Positions 17,900 to 26,475 of a stretch of DNA of 64,000 nt are shown one piece after another. The notes beneath the pieces are model-generated. The model saw only the letters and a program-made list of their open reading frames with translations, was not told the origin of the DNA and did no database searches. This DNA is from Leptospiraceae bacterium (GTDB lineage: Bacteria; Spirochaetota; Leptospiria; Leptospirales; Leptospiraceae): positions 186,001-250,000 of the forward strand of contig JACKPA010000001.1 in NCBI GenBank assembly GCA_024233865.1, in the 5' to 3' direction. The stretch's first letter is position 1; the number at the start of each line of letters is the position of its first letter. The position numbers and the translations under genes are program-made.

Positions 17900-20782
17900 T
17901 TACAAAAATATCCTAGGTTGAATGGAAGTTCCAAAATATACTTGAAATAGGTCTATTGTATAATCAATTCGACTTTCATTTCTAATTCTATAAACTTGAT
18001 CGTCTAATTCTCTTTGAATTTTGTTAATTTCATTTTTCGTCTTTTGCACAGCTCCCTTTTTATCGGATTCACGATTCCATTTTGCTTGTGCTTCTTGCCT
18101 CATAAGTTTTTCTTCCAACTGTCGGATCGTTCGTTTACTGGAAAGCTCTATTTTGTATTCTTCCTTTTTAAATAAAGATAGAGTTTCCTTGTATATTTTG
18201 TCCTTTTCTTGCTCTACTATAGGTTCCAAAAAGTCCATTGCTTTGATATAGGTAATTTCTAGTATAGGTTGTTCCGAATAAGAATCTATGGATATTGTAA
18301 CCGGTAAGTTGGAAGGATAAGAGTCAAATACATCTTCAGGCAAACAATCCAGAATTCGGATCACAGTTGATTGGTTATCGTACTCTATACAATAAAGCTC
18401 TGTTCGTTTGAGAGAAAAATGAAATTCAACAAGGAATAAAAAAAATATTTTATGAGCATATTTAGGATTATCAATGAGCTTTTTTTTATATCCAAGTCCC
18501 GAATCTATAAAATGATTTAAGGGTTTATCTACAATTGGATTACCTATTGCCAAAAACTCCAAAGAATCATCATTCATGGCAGTATCAGAATCAAAGGTAG
18601 CTAGTTTTTCGATTTGATCTGTTTTGATTTTGTATATTTTAGCTCTCTTGGGCGTAATCTTTTCGGAAAGTATTTCAGGGTAAAATTGTTTTACCAGCAA
18701 AATGAATTCTTCCAGGTGAGTATTGTCATAGTCTCTATCAGATAACGTATGTTTGTAATAGTCTTCTAAATTAAAGTCAAGCAACTTGGGAGTAACTAGT
18801 GAATTTAATTTGTTATAACCACTTTCTGCAACCTTTATTTTTTTATCAATTTCATCTTCAACTTCTTTTTTAGTCTTTTTTCCTGCGACAAACTTCATTA
18901 AACTAGAATGAAAATCAAGCTCTTCTTCTATTGTTCCAAGCAAAGCGTCCGAAATACCTATAGACTCTTCGAACAATTTGATTTTATCAACCAATACTTC
19001 CAATATTCTTTCAGCAACCGTATCCTTACTGGCAAAGTTAAAAATATAAACATTTTGTTTTTGACCAAAACGATGTATTCTACCAATGCGTTGTTCTATT
19101 TTTAGCGGGCTCCATGGTAAATCATAGTTAAACAAAATATTTGCAAATTGAAGGTTTCTCCCTTCTCCTCCGGCTTCTGTACTTATTAGAATTTCACTTT
19201 CACCTCTAAATTCATCAATTGCTTTTTCTTTTTCTTCTGCTGTCAAAGAACCATGAAACAAAACTACTTTATAATCACTGAGTATTTCCTTGAGATAATC
19301 TTGAGTGGATCGAAATTGTGTGAATATGATAAACTTTTTATGTCCTTCTTTTTTAAGCTTCTGTAGTGTTTCTTTTACCTTAATGGATTTCCGATCTTCC
19401 TTGATTGTGCTTCCCAACAAAATCAAACGATTGAGCGAAAGGATTTCTTTTCGAATGTGAGAAAATTCTTGCTCAATGGAACCACTTATATCCTCAATAA
19501 ACTCCTCGACTTCTTCCGTATCATCAATGTCCCAATCATCTATAGCAGAACTTTGTGTAGGAGGAGTAAAATAGTGAACTTTGGACTCTAGAGCATATTT
19601 TCTTTTTTTCAAGGCATTTAAAAGAGCTGGAACGGATGAGTCCAATAGTTTTTGAAATATAATCATAACGAATCCGATGGCTCTGTTTTTCGTATCTAGT
19701 GAAAGGTTGTATTCTCTTTTGACATATTCTGTTGTTTCATTATAAAATTGCCTCTCTGTTTCCGAAAGTTCAATTTTTACCGTTTTAGCAAATCGTTTTG
19801 TAAAACCGCCAACCTCAATTTTTCTTCTGCGAATGAGAACTTTGTTTATTTTTTCTCTTAAGTCAGACTTGTTTCCCAAGATATAATCATTCACAAAAGA
19901 ATGATAAGAACCTAATACATTAGGATCAACAAGACGGACAAGATAATACAATTCTTCTAACTTGCCTCTAAACGGAGTCGCAGTAAGTAACAAAAAGCAC
20001 TCACACCGACTCGCAATTTTCTCTGCAAACAAATAAGCCCTTGTAATTTTTGAGTAATCTCTTCTTAACCTGTGAGCTTCGTCTATAATTACAATATCCC
20101 ATCTCTTTTTTAAAATTTCTTCCGAGTAAGTAGGGTTTTTGATAAAGTCTATGGAAGTAATCACCTTGTTAAATTTTTGCCAGTGACCGTTCCCTGTTTG
20201 AACAAAATTTTTTCTTTTAACAATGACAAAATCTTCATTAAACTTATTTTTCAATTCTTGCTGCCATTGGATTGCCAGAGGTGAAGGAGTTATGATTAAA
20301 ATTTTCTTGTAGCCTCTTCTGAATACTAATTCTTTCATTACAAGGGCTGCTTCGATTGTCTTTCCCAGTCCGACTTCATCGGCAAGAATAAATCTTGGTT
20401 TTAAGCTATTCGCAACAATATAGGTAGACTCAATTTGATGCGGAAGAAGTCTTGTCCTTGAATTCGATAAAGAAGAAAGTTTATTAAAGGTATGAGTAAG
20501 CTTCAGTGCATTGGCTTTTAAAGAGAGACGCATTTCATAAGGTTTTGACTCATATTGGTAAAGAGGATTGGGTTTTTTATCCAATATCTTTACAAAGTCA
20601 TCATTGGAAATTTCAATAATTTTTTGTATGTTTGAAAAATAAACATGGTAAGAATTTTTTGCTTTTTCAATAATTCTTCCAATGCCATATTTAGGATTGT
20701 TTTTTAAATATACATATTTTTCCTTTTCTGTATCTAATTGGTTGTTTGAAAAATCTAAGTTATATTGGATAAGTTCTCCCAT
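17900..20782 (-). CDS. RapA/HepA-like SNF2 ATPase
   Basis: 960 aa from ATG 20782. GAGAGGAG lies just upstream and the start overlaps the queE stop as TGATG, so this start is preferred over one 24 bp earlier. A short N-terminal Tudor-like stretch (NPKYGIGRIIEKAKNSYHV) resembles RapA. Then come Walker A ADEVGLGKT (about 134-142), DEAHRLRRD, and the helicase C-terminal signature RIGRIHRFGQKQNVYIFNF. A long charged, coiled-coil tail closes the protein. It probably remodels RNA polymerase-DNA complexes, but chromatin-type or defence SNF2 proteins share these motifs. No methylase or nuclease partner is coupled to it. Confidence 0.8.
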   Translation of the reverse strand: MGELIQYNLDFSNNQLDTEKEKYVYLKNNPKYGIGRIIEKAKNSYHVYFSNIQKIIEISNDDFVKILDKKPNPLYQYESKPYEMRLSLKANALKLTHTFNKLSSLSNSRTRLLPHQIESTYIVANSLKPRFILADEVGLGKTIEAALVMKELVFRRGYKKILIITPSPLAIQWQQELKNKFNEDFVIVKRKNFVQTGNGHWQKFNKVITSIDFIKNPTYSEEILKKRWDIVIIDEAHRLRRDYSKITRAYLFAEKIASRCECFLLLTATPFRGKLEELYYLVRLVDPNVLGSYHSFVNDYILGNKSDLREKINKVLIRRRKIEVGGFTKRFAKTVKIELSETERQFYNETTEYVKREYNLSLDTKNRAIGFVMIIFQKLLDSSVPALLNALKKRKYALESKVHYFTPPTQSSAIDDWDIDDTEEVEEFIEDISGSIEQEFSHIRKEILSLNRLILLGSTIKEDRKSIKVKETLQKLKKEGHKKFIIFTQFRSTQDYLKEILSDYKVVLFHGSLTAEEKEKAIDEFRGESEILISTEAGGEGRNLQFANILFNYDLPWSPLKIEQRIGRIHRFGQKQNVYIFNFASKDTVAERILEVLVDKIKLFEESIGISDALLGTIEEELDFHSSLMKFVAGKKTKKEVEDEIDKKIKVAESGYNKLNSLVTPKLLDFNLEDYYKHTLSDRDYDNTHLEEFILLVKQFYPEILSEKITPKRAKIYKIKTDQIEKLATFDSDTAMNDDSLEFLAIGNPIVDKPLNHFIDSGLGYKKKLIDNPKYAHKIFFLFLVEFHFSLKRTELYCIEYDNQSTVIRILDCLPEDVFDSYPSNLPVTISIDSYSEQPILEITYIKAMDFLEPIVEQEKDKIYKETLSLFKKEEYKIELSSKRTIRQLEEKLMRQEAQAKWNRESDKKGAVQKTKNEINKIQRELDDQVYRIRNESRIDYTIDLFQVYFGTSIQPRIFL

Positions 20783-21483
20783 CAAACTCCTCTCTTTTCG
20801 CCCCATATTAATTTGTGTAATTGAATAGACAATCGCAGTCCAGGGAAATCTGCTTTAAGAATCCACTCAGCAAGATCATCCAGTTTACATTCATTGTAAA
20901 CCGGTGATATACTCAAATTTGTATTTAAGTTGTATTGTTTGGAAACTTCCAATACTCTATTAAAGTCACTTTGATCTCTAACAATAAATTTTATTTCATC
21001 CAATGGATTTTTTCTACTTTTAATTACTTGAAGGTTTTCCGGATTCATGTATTTTTCCATGCCAGAGCCAGGCAATTTGTAATCCATCGAAAAAACCATG
21101 TGTTCTAAGTCATCAATGGCTTCTTTTCCGTTTGTTTCCACTCTGACAAGAACGAATTGCTTATTTGATTGTTTTGTGTAAATAGTTTTTGCCAGTTGCT
21201 TGCAAAACTCCCTTTTCTCTCCCTCCAAAGGCTCCCCACCTGTTAATAAGATTTGAGCTGGAACAGCTGCGTAATCGTCTATTTTTTCAATAACATCATA
21301 AATACTCATCAAAGAACCGGCATTCGGATTTAAAGCATAACCTGTATCGCACCAGAGTTTTTTATTTTGCTGCAAACCACATCTTAGGGAACAACCTGCC
21401 AGTCTGACAAAAACGGTTGGAATCCCGGTCGAAATACCTTCACCTGAAATAGAATAAAAGATTTCATTTACAATTGCTTTCAT
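20782..21483 (-). CDS. queE: 7-carboxy-7-deazaguanine synthase QueE
   Basis: 233 aa. A radical SAM enzyme of the queuosine pathway that forms the deazaguanine ring. NEIFYSISGEG and the GGEPL SAM-binding motif are diagnostic. The cluster cysteines are Cys31, Cys35 and Cys45 (CSLRC, then LWCDT), spaced C-x3-C-x9-C instead of the standard C-x3-C-x2-C, a variation known to occur in some QueE proteins. tgt of the same pathway lies 7 kb away. The stop overlaps the start of the SNF2 ATPase gene. queC and queD are not in the window. Confidence 0.88.
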   Translation of the reverse strand: MKAIVNEIFYSISGEGISTGIPTVFVRLAGCSLRCGLQQNKKLWCDTGYALNPNAGSLMSIYDVIEKIDDYAAVPAQILLTGGEPLEGEKREFCKQLAKTIYTKQSNKQFVLVRVETNGKEAIDDLEHMVFSMDYKLPGSGMEKYMNPENLQVIKSRKNPLDEIKFIVRDQSDFNRVLEVSKQYNLNTNLSISPVYNECKLDDLAEWILKADFPGLRLSIQLHKLIWGEKRGV

Positions 21484-21747
21484 AATAGATTGATTAAGGA
21501 AACTACTCCTAACGAAGGGTTTTAACTCCTTGCTAGAAGAACCCCTGTAGAGTATCTTTTTGTATATTAAAATTATGTCACTTAGTTTTTCCTATTATTG
21601 CTTGAATTTTTCTGCTTTATCCCAGTCTTTACTTCCATGTGATTTATGAATTTTATTCTACTTTTCAAAACATAAGAATAATATAAGTAATTAATGTTAT
21701 TTTTATGATTTCATGATACAATATAACTGAATTTAGAGCTTATTTAA

Positions 21748-22998
21748 TTATAATGTTAAAGATTTTTTTCGCATCACGACAATAAATTCGTTACTCATGG
21801 TTTCGTCTTTTTCACCTGCTACATTGGAAGGACTGTTTTTGCTTGGCATTCGTTTATTAGGAATATTCCGAACAATGGTTTCCATATGTGTAAAACCCTG
21901 GTTTTCAAAAAACGTTTTGGTAATTTCATCCATTGGTAAAATAACGCCTTTTACTTTTCGATTTCCTACTACGTAACAAACGTATCCTCCCGGCTTAATA
22001 ATGCAAGAAATGTTATCAATAGAACTTTGGTAGTCATGGTAAAAAGCAGAAACGTCTCTTGCTCTCTTTGATTCAACAGTTCCAATCTTTTCCAAGCTGC
22101 TATCTAGCAGTTTGTTACTAAAACGATACACTTCCTTTTGCGTTTTTCCACCCATTAAATTGTTGTCTATTTGGTTGGCATTGTCTACTCCCAACCATTC
22201 GTTTGCAAATCGAGAAAATTGTCCGTAAGCAACTGTTGTTCTGCTATCTCCATAAGGTGGAGATGTCACCACGATATCAATGCTTTCCTTTTGGATATGC
22301 TTGATTTCCAAGCTTGTATTGAAGTCATAAACAATTGATTTTCCTTTGGGTTTTTGCTCTAAAAATGACTTTAAACCTTTGTGATTTCGAGCGAGTTTGC
22401 TTTGCATGATTCCAAAAACATCCGGGTTGAATTTTTGCATCTGCTCAGATGTCATTCGGAAGAGCTTAAACTCGCTGTTTCGTGTAAAACTGCTTTCTCG
22501 AATCGTTTCGCTGAACGCTACCTTAAAAAAGTTTGCGACATTTTCATCTTCAATCTTTTCGATAAAACTCTTTATGATGGAGAGCTTTTCTTTAACTGTT
22601 TTGTCAAACCAATAATCCATGTTTTTTATTTCTGGAATGACTACGTTTATCTTTTTTAAATAAAATAGCAGAGAAAAGATGTAATCACTAAAATCTTTTA
22701 GATACAAATCAAGAACTTGTAGTTTGATTTTGGTTGTTTTGGTTTTAGAAATCAACCTCGCCAAAGGATTCAAATCCGTCCCGATGGCATCGATTCCTTT
22801 TAGGTTTGCTTCTACCAAACTTGTACCGGTTCCGCAATATGGATCAAAAAGCAATTTGGCGTTTTGACCGTATTTTGTGAGAATACGCTCTGCAACTTGC
22901 GGAATCATCATGGCAGGATAGGCGTGAAAGCAATGAGTGAAAGTTTTTGTATTTGCTTCTCGGAAGTCCCAAGAAAAGTCTGTGTATTTTTTTGTCAT
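21748..22998 (-). CDS. Putative DNA methyltransferase (N-terminal SAM motif type)
   Basis: 416 aa. SAM-binding motif I is FDPYCGTGT (51-59) and the catalytic motif IV is TSPPYG (245-250). Motif I comes first and about 190 residues separate them, the alpha- or gamma-like order, with a likely target-recognition region between. The SPPY form fits N4-cytosine or N6-adenine methylation of DNA. No restriction endonuclease is recognisable next to it; it may be an orphan methylase. An 8-bp-stem hairpin (23086-23107) lies about 90 bp upstream of its start. Base composition is close to the flanking core genes. Confidence 0.75.
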   Translation of the reverse strand: MTKKYTDFSWDFREANTKTFTHCFHAYPAMMIPQVAERILTKYGQNAKLLFDPYCGTGTSLVEANLKGIDAIGTDLNPLARLISKTKTTKIKLQVLDLYLKDFSDYIFSLLFYLKKINVVIPEIKNMDYWFDKTVKEKLSIIKSFIEKIEDENVANFFKVAFSETIRESSFTRNSEFKLFRMTSEQMQKFNPDVFGIMQSKLARNHKGLKSFLEQKPKGKSIVYDFNTSLEIKHIQKESIDIVVTSPPYGDSRTTVAYGQFSRFANEWLGVDNANQIDNNLMGGKTQKEVYRFSNKLLDSSLEKIGTVESKRARDVSAFYHDYQSSIDNISCIIKPGGYVCYVVGNRKVKGVILPMDEITKTFFENQGFTHMETIVRNIPNKRMPSKNSPSNVAGEKDETMSNEFIVVMRKKSLTL

Positions 22999-23085
22999 GA
23001 TTGATTTTTGTAGTTCTATGGTTTTTATGGTTGGCGTTCAAGGATTATTTTGGCTGTGATTTATAAGGTTTTATTTTACCTGGGT

Positions 23086-23107
23086 GGGTAAACACAGGGG
23101 TTTACCC
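23086..23107. promoter_or_regulatory. Perfect inverted repeat upstream of the methylase gene
   Basis: GGGTAAAC (23086-23093) and GTTTACCC (23100-23107) surround a 6-nt loop. It is unusually GC-rich for this region. It could be an operator for the methylase gene starting at 22998 or the terminator of the unit to its right. Confidence 0.35.
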
Positions 23108-23301
23108 AGATTGCCCCCTACAAAGCCTGTGGTAAATATTGGGCGTAAATTGGAATACCATGGGAAGATGTAGTAACAAATTAGGAGACAAGAGTTGGGA
23201 AAAAAGAAATTTTATTTTGGTTTATGCGGAAGTTTCTGATTTTAATAAGTTAGGTGGCATTTATAAAACTGCAACCTAAACAAAACAATAAAACATATTT
23301 T

Positions 23302-25182
23302 CTAAAATAGCATAGAAAACTTGTTTAAATTCTTTAAAGGAACAAAGTCATCAGGTAATTTATGTTCACCTTGTTTTACTGTCTGCAATTTTAATCCAGT
23401 TTTACATACATAATTTGTATAAGAATTATCTATATTTAAAATTTTTGTTAAGGTTTTCCAATCTTCTGGTACTGGGATAGAGCCACCAAAATCTTTTCTT
23501 AACCAATGACCAACGGTATGTTTGTATTCCTTTGGAAATAAGTTTGTTAAACCATTCTTTGTTAATTTTTTTTCTATTCTTTGCTTATTTAGATAATCAC
23601 AAACTAAATTTTGTTCTACATTATATAAACGTTGTAGTGAAAAATAGTCACTTTCCATAGATGCTCTCGCTCCAGGAGAAGCTCCCCAATTCTTTCTAAT
23701 TTCATTATTGAATTTACCATTATATAAATTATTTTTTTCTTTATCTATTATATTAATTTGAAAATCATTAATTTGAATATTTTTATTCAACTCTATAAAA
23801 GATAATTTTTCTTTTAAAACAGGTAAAGTTGAATCATGTCCATTTATAAACTCAAGATTACGATTAATTTCATCTTCAGAGTAAATAACGAATTCCTTGG
23901 TAAATATACCATCTTCCCATTTTACTATTACATATTTAGGAAAACAATTTGCATATTTCTCTAAAATTTTAATAAGATAGCCTTTTCGTTTATTTTTAGA
24001 AATGCTATCTTTTACTTCATAACCAATGAAATTCACTTTACTCCAGTCAATATTATTATTATTTTTATGTTTAAGATTTAGTTTCTTATAATCAAAATTG
24101 TAATTAACTCTTTTATTATCATCCACAACCATAAACACAGGAAACCATTTTTTATCTTGTTCTACTACAAGTAAGTTTCTAATTACCCACCCATTGTTAT
24201 TTAATAATGATGTACGGAATATTAATTCTATATCAAATTCTTTTGTTCCAATTAAACAAACTGATGTTGGATTTAAGAAATTTTTTAGATCATTATTAAA
24301 GAACTTTCCTAATAAATTATAATAGTCTTCCTTTGTTTCTGTAATTTTAAGAAAACCTTTACTTTTAATATCAATTGTATCTTTACTATTGTCAGAAAAA
24401 TTCTTTTTTTCTTCTATCATTGGAAATTTGTATGGAGTAAAATCTATTTTTTCAATGTTATTACTTGAAATAAAACAACGTTCTTGAATAATCTTTATAT
24501 ATTCTTCACCCATTTCTATCATAATTCCTGATAGATTTTTTGTTCTTTGTGTTACTTTTAATGTTGTTCCACTTCCAGCAAAGGGGTCTAATACTATACC
24601 ATTATTCGGAATATCTGTCATATTAATTAATTTTTCAATCAGTTTTTCTGGGTAAGTAGCAACATGTTTATAAGGTGTAGGTTGAAGATTAACTTTCAGA
24701 ACATTTGAATATTCCATATTATTATTTTTAAATTTTGTAAATATATTATTGTCATTTTTAGAAAAAACAAATATTGGCTCATGACTGTTTGTAAAACGAT
24801 TTTTTATACTAGAAGGCATATGATTAGGTTTGTACCAAATTAAAATATCATTTAACATCCATCCGTCCATTACCATAAAATAGGCGAGTTTATATGGAAC
24901 AAATGCTAATGGAGACTTTCCATATTTTGAAATATATTTATCTCCAACGTTTAAGAAAAATACTCCATCTTTTTTTAATTTTTTTCTTAATTTATGGAAA
25001 ATAAATATTAACCTACTAATATATTCCATGTAATTTTTTTCATTTCCAATTTGACCTTCAAAACCATAATCTCTTTGACCCCAATAAGGTGGAGAAGTAA
25101 CAGCAAAATCAATTGTATTATCTTTTATTTTACATAAGGAGGAAAATACATCGCCATTTAAAATTTTATGAGAATTATTCAT
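23302..25182 (-). CDS. DNA methyltransferase with long C-terminal extension
   Basis: 626 aa from ATG 25182. The N-terminal 230 residues are a beta-class amino-methyltransferase: catalytic TSPPYWGQRDYG (about 30-41) precedes the SAM motif LDPFAGSGTT (about 198-207). The other 390 residues are unusual. They include RKNWGASPGARASM and a terminal helical module (HTVGHWLRKDFGGSIPVPEDW) that I associate with DNA-binding tails of similar methylases. No nuclease motif was found, so it may be a modification enzyme that has lost or never had a cognate endonuclease. DNA here is clearly more AT-rich than the core genes, suggesting transfer. It overlaps the small gene upstream by 8 bp. Confidence 0.78.
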   Translation of the reverse strand: MNNSHKILNGDVFSSLCKIKDNTIDFAVTSPPYWGQRDYGFEGQIGNEKNYMEYISRLIFIFHKLRKKLKKDGVFFLNVGDKYISKYGKSPLAFVPYKLAYFMVMDGWMLNDILIWYKPNHMPSSIKNRFTNSHEPIFVFSKNDNNIFTKFKNNNMEYSNVLKVNLQPTPYKHVATYPEKLIEKLINMTDIPNNGIVLDPFAGSGTTLKVTQRTKNLSGIMIEMGEEYIKIIQERCFISSNNIEKIDFTPYKFPMIEEKKNFSDNSKDTIDIKSKGFLKITETKEDYYNLLGKFFNNDLKNFLNPTSVCLIGTKEFDIELIFRTSLLNNNGWVIRNLLVVEQDKKWFPVFMVVDDNKRVNYNFDYKKLNLKHKNNNNIDWSKVNFIGYEVKDSISKNKRKGYLIKILEKYANCFPKYVIVKWEDGIFTKEFVIYSEDEINRNLEFINGHDSTLPVLKEKLSFIELNKNIQINDFQINIIDKEKNNLYNGKFNNEIRKNWGASPGARASMESDYFSLQRLYNVEQNLVCDYLNKQRIEKKLTKNGLTNLFPKEYKHTVGHWLRKDFGGSIPVPEDWKTLTKILNIDNSYTNYVCKTGLKLQTVKQGEHKLPDDFVPLKNLNKFSMLF

Positions 25183-25501
25183 CAATATTAAATCCTATAA
25201 TTTCTTCATTAGTTAAATTTTTATCTAAATATATTTTTCTAATTCTTAAAGGATTGCCTTCGATTAATTCAAAAACATGATGATCAGTATATTTAAATCT
25301 ATTTAAATAATGATTTTCCCAAAATTCAATATTTTCATCTGTCCATTCATTCATTTTTTTAATTAAAATCAAATTAAAATATTTATATTTTACCCATGGT
25401 ATTATAATAACTATATGGAATTGATTTTCTAAATTAATGTTTAAGTAATTCATGTCAATTAACTTTTTTAGGGACATAATTCTATTATTTTTAAATTTCA
25501 T
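25175..25501 (-). CDS. Small hypothetical protein coupled to the methylase
   Basis: 108 aa, not recognised. Rich in Ile, Asn and Lys like its neighbour, with no signal peptide; IVIIIPWVKYKYFNLILI is hydrophobic but interrupted by charges. Its stop lies inside the start of the methyltransferase gene, so the two are co-translated. It could be a control or specificity partner, but nothing in the sequence shows that; it is too short for a typical restriction enzyme. Confidence 0.55.
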   Translation of the reverse strand: MKFKNNRIMSLKKLIDMNYLNINLENQFHIVIIIPWVKYKYFNLILIKKMNEWTDENIEFWENHYLNRFKYTDHHVFELIEGNPLRIRKIYLDKNLTNEEIIGFNIDE

Positions 25502-25585
25502 TCTTCAAAAAATATTTTAGGCAATAATAGCTCCATAAAAAAAGATTGAATATAATAAAAGGGAAAAACAGACTTTAAATTAAAC

Positions 25586-25792
25586 GCCACCTAACTGAGT
25601 TCACCCACTGCGAAAGTGAACCAAATTGGAAGTTGTTCCCTTCCTTGCACAGAGAGCCTTTTAACTCCCAAGCAAGTGTTTTGCCTTCGTAAGATTGGAA
25701 GTTACTCAGTCACAACACTTGCATTGGAATAAGCTTTATTGCTCTGTGAAATTGGCTATCGCCAACTTCGGGTGAACTCTAACGTTATGGGA
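25586..25792. repeat. Large nested palindrome, attC-like
   Basis: Four arm pairs nest in exact order. GAGTTCACCC (25597-25606) pairs with GGGTGAACTC (25770-25779), and GAAGTTG (25629) with CAACTTC (25763). CACAGAG (25648) pairs with CTCTGTG (25742), and GCAAGTGTT (25672) with AACACTTGC (25714). Outside, GCCACCTAAC reads GTTAGGT on the reverse strand, a perfect GTTRRRY integron R' box. A matching inverted GTTAGGTGGC lies at 23249-23258 on the far side of the methylase unit. The other outer box (TAACGTTATGG) fits less well. Size and structure resemble long chromosomal-integron attC sites. Confidence 0.55.
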
Positions 25793-25801
25793 TAGCTATA
25801 A

Positions 25802-25984
25802 AACATATATTCTGGATTTAATACTAAATATCAATTGAAACAATTTATTGATACAGAAAAAAAGTATAGTTCCCATTCAGATATTAGAATAGGTCTTGCA
25901 ATACATGAAAGAGAAAGTCGAGAGCTTGAAGTATTTCACATTTTTATTAACATGTTTGTAGGAAAGGAATTGATTGTTATTTAA
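25802..25984 (+). pseudogene. Short open fragment without a start
   Basis: About 60 codons are open from 25802 to a TAA at 25982, reading NTKYQLKQFIDTEKKYSSHS and ending GKELIVI. There is no start codon. The protein is not recognised. It looks like the tail of a lost cassette-type gene following the nested palindrome. Confidence 0.35.
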
Positions 25985-26046
25985 AAAATTAAAATAAACA
26001 ATGGTCATATTTTTTTAGATAATTTATCTTACTTTAGAGAAGTCAA

Positions 26047-26382
26047 ATGAAAGTATACGTTAATTTTTATATAACAAATTTAAGAAGTGCCATTGGCTTA
26101 TTAAACTATAAAGTTAGAGAATTCACCTTATTAGAAAGTATTTCTTTCCGAAATAAATTTTATGAGAAATTTGTGAGAGGTGAACCCAATTGGCCACTTT
26201 GAGAAAGGTTTCTTGATGATTTTGCAATTCGAGACAGAGACGCTTGGAAACTATTAGATGAATTTATCCAAGGACAAGAAGTCTTTTTCTTTTTTGAGGA
26301 GCAAGATGAACCTATCGTTTTTCAAATTGATAAAAATCAATCCATTGTAAAGTTATTAGATGGGGGCATAGTAGCCCGATAG
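26047..26382 (+). pseudogene. Cassette-like gene with one in-frame stop
   Basis: From ATG 26047 to TAG 26380-26382 the frame is open for 112 codons except for one TGA at 26200-26202 (after GEPNWPL). The C-terminal half continues sensibly (LDDFAIRDRDAWKLLDEFI, VFFFFEEQDEPIVFQI), so a single CGA-to-TGA or TGG-to-TGA change would explain it. The protein is not recognised; it is acidic and soluble-looking. It lies between the nested palindrome and the OYE operator. Programmed readthrough or a sequencing error cannot be excluded. Confidence 0.5.
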
Positions 26383-26415
26383 AACGTTAATAAAATACAT
26401 TTTTTTTATTAATGC

Positions 26416-26438
26416 TTGACATAGTGTATATACACTAT
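26416..26438 (+). promoter_or_regulatory. Promoter element with perfect 18-bp operator palindrome
   Basis: TTGACA (26416-26421) is followed directly by ATAGTGTATATACACTAT (26421-26438), which is its own reverse complement. A dimeric repressor bound here would cover the region between -35 and the start of transcription of the OYE gene 38 bp downstream. MarR, TetR or HxlR-type control is typical for such reductases; no regulator gene is adjacent. Confidence 0.7.
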
Positions 26439-26475
26439 TTTGTAGAAATTTAATACCATAAACCATGGAGAAAAT

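Noticed and set aside
17900..21483. SNF2 ATPase, queE and nearby tgt as a 7-deazaguanine DNA-modification (dpd) cluster
   Set aside because: tgt has the normal tRNA-enzyme length, zinc site and catalytic motifs and is 7 kb away; no DpdB-like or other dpd proteins are present. The simple reading is queuosine synthesis plus a RapA-like protein.
17900..22998. DISARM-like defence island (SNF2 helicase plus methylase)
   Set aside because: No DrmA, DrmB or DrmC equivalents are present; queE lies between the helicase and methylase, and the helicase has a RapA-like N-terminus.
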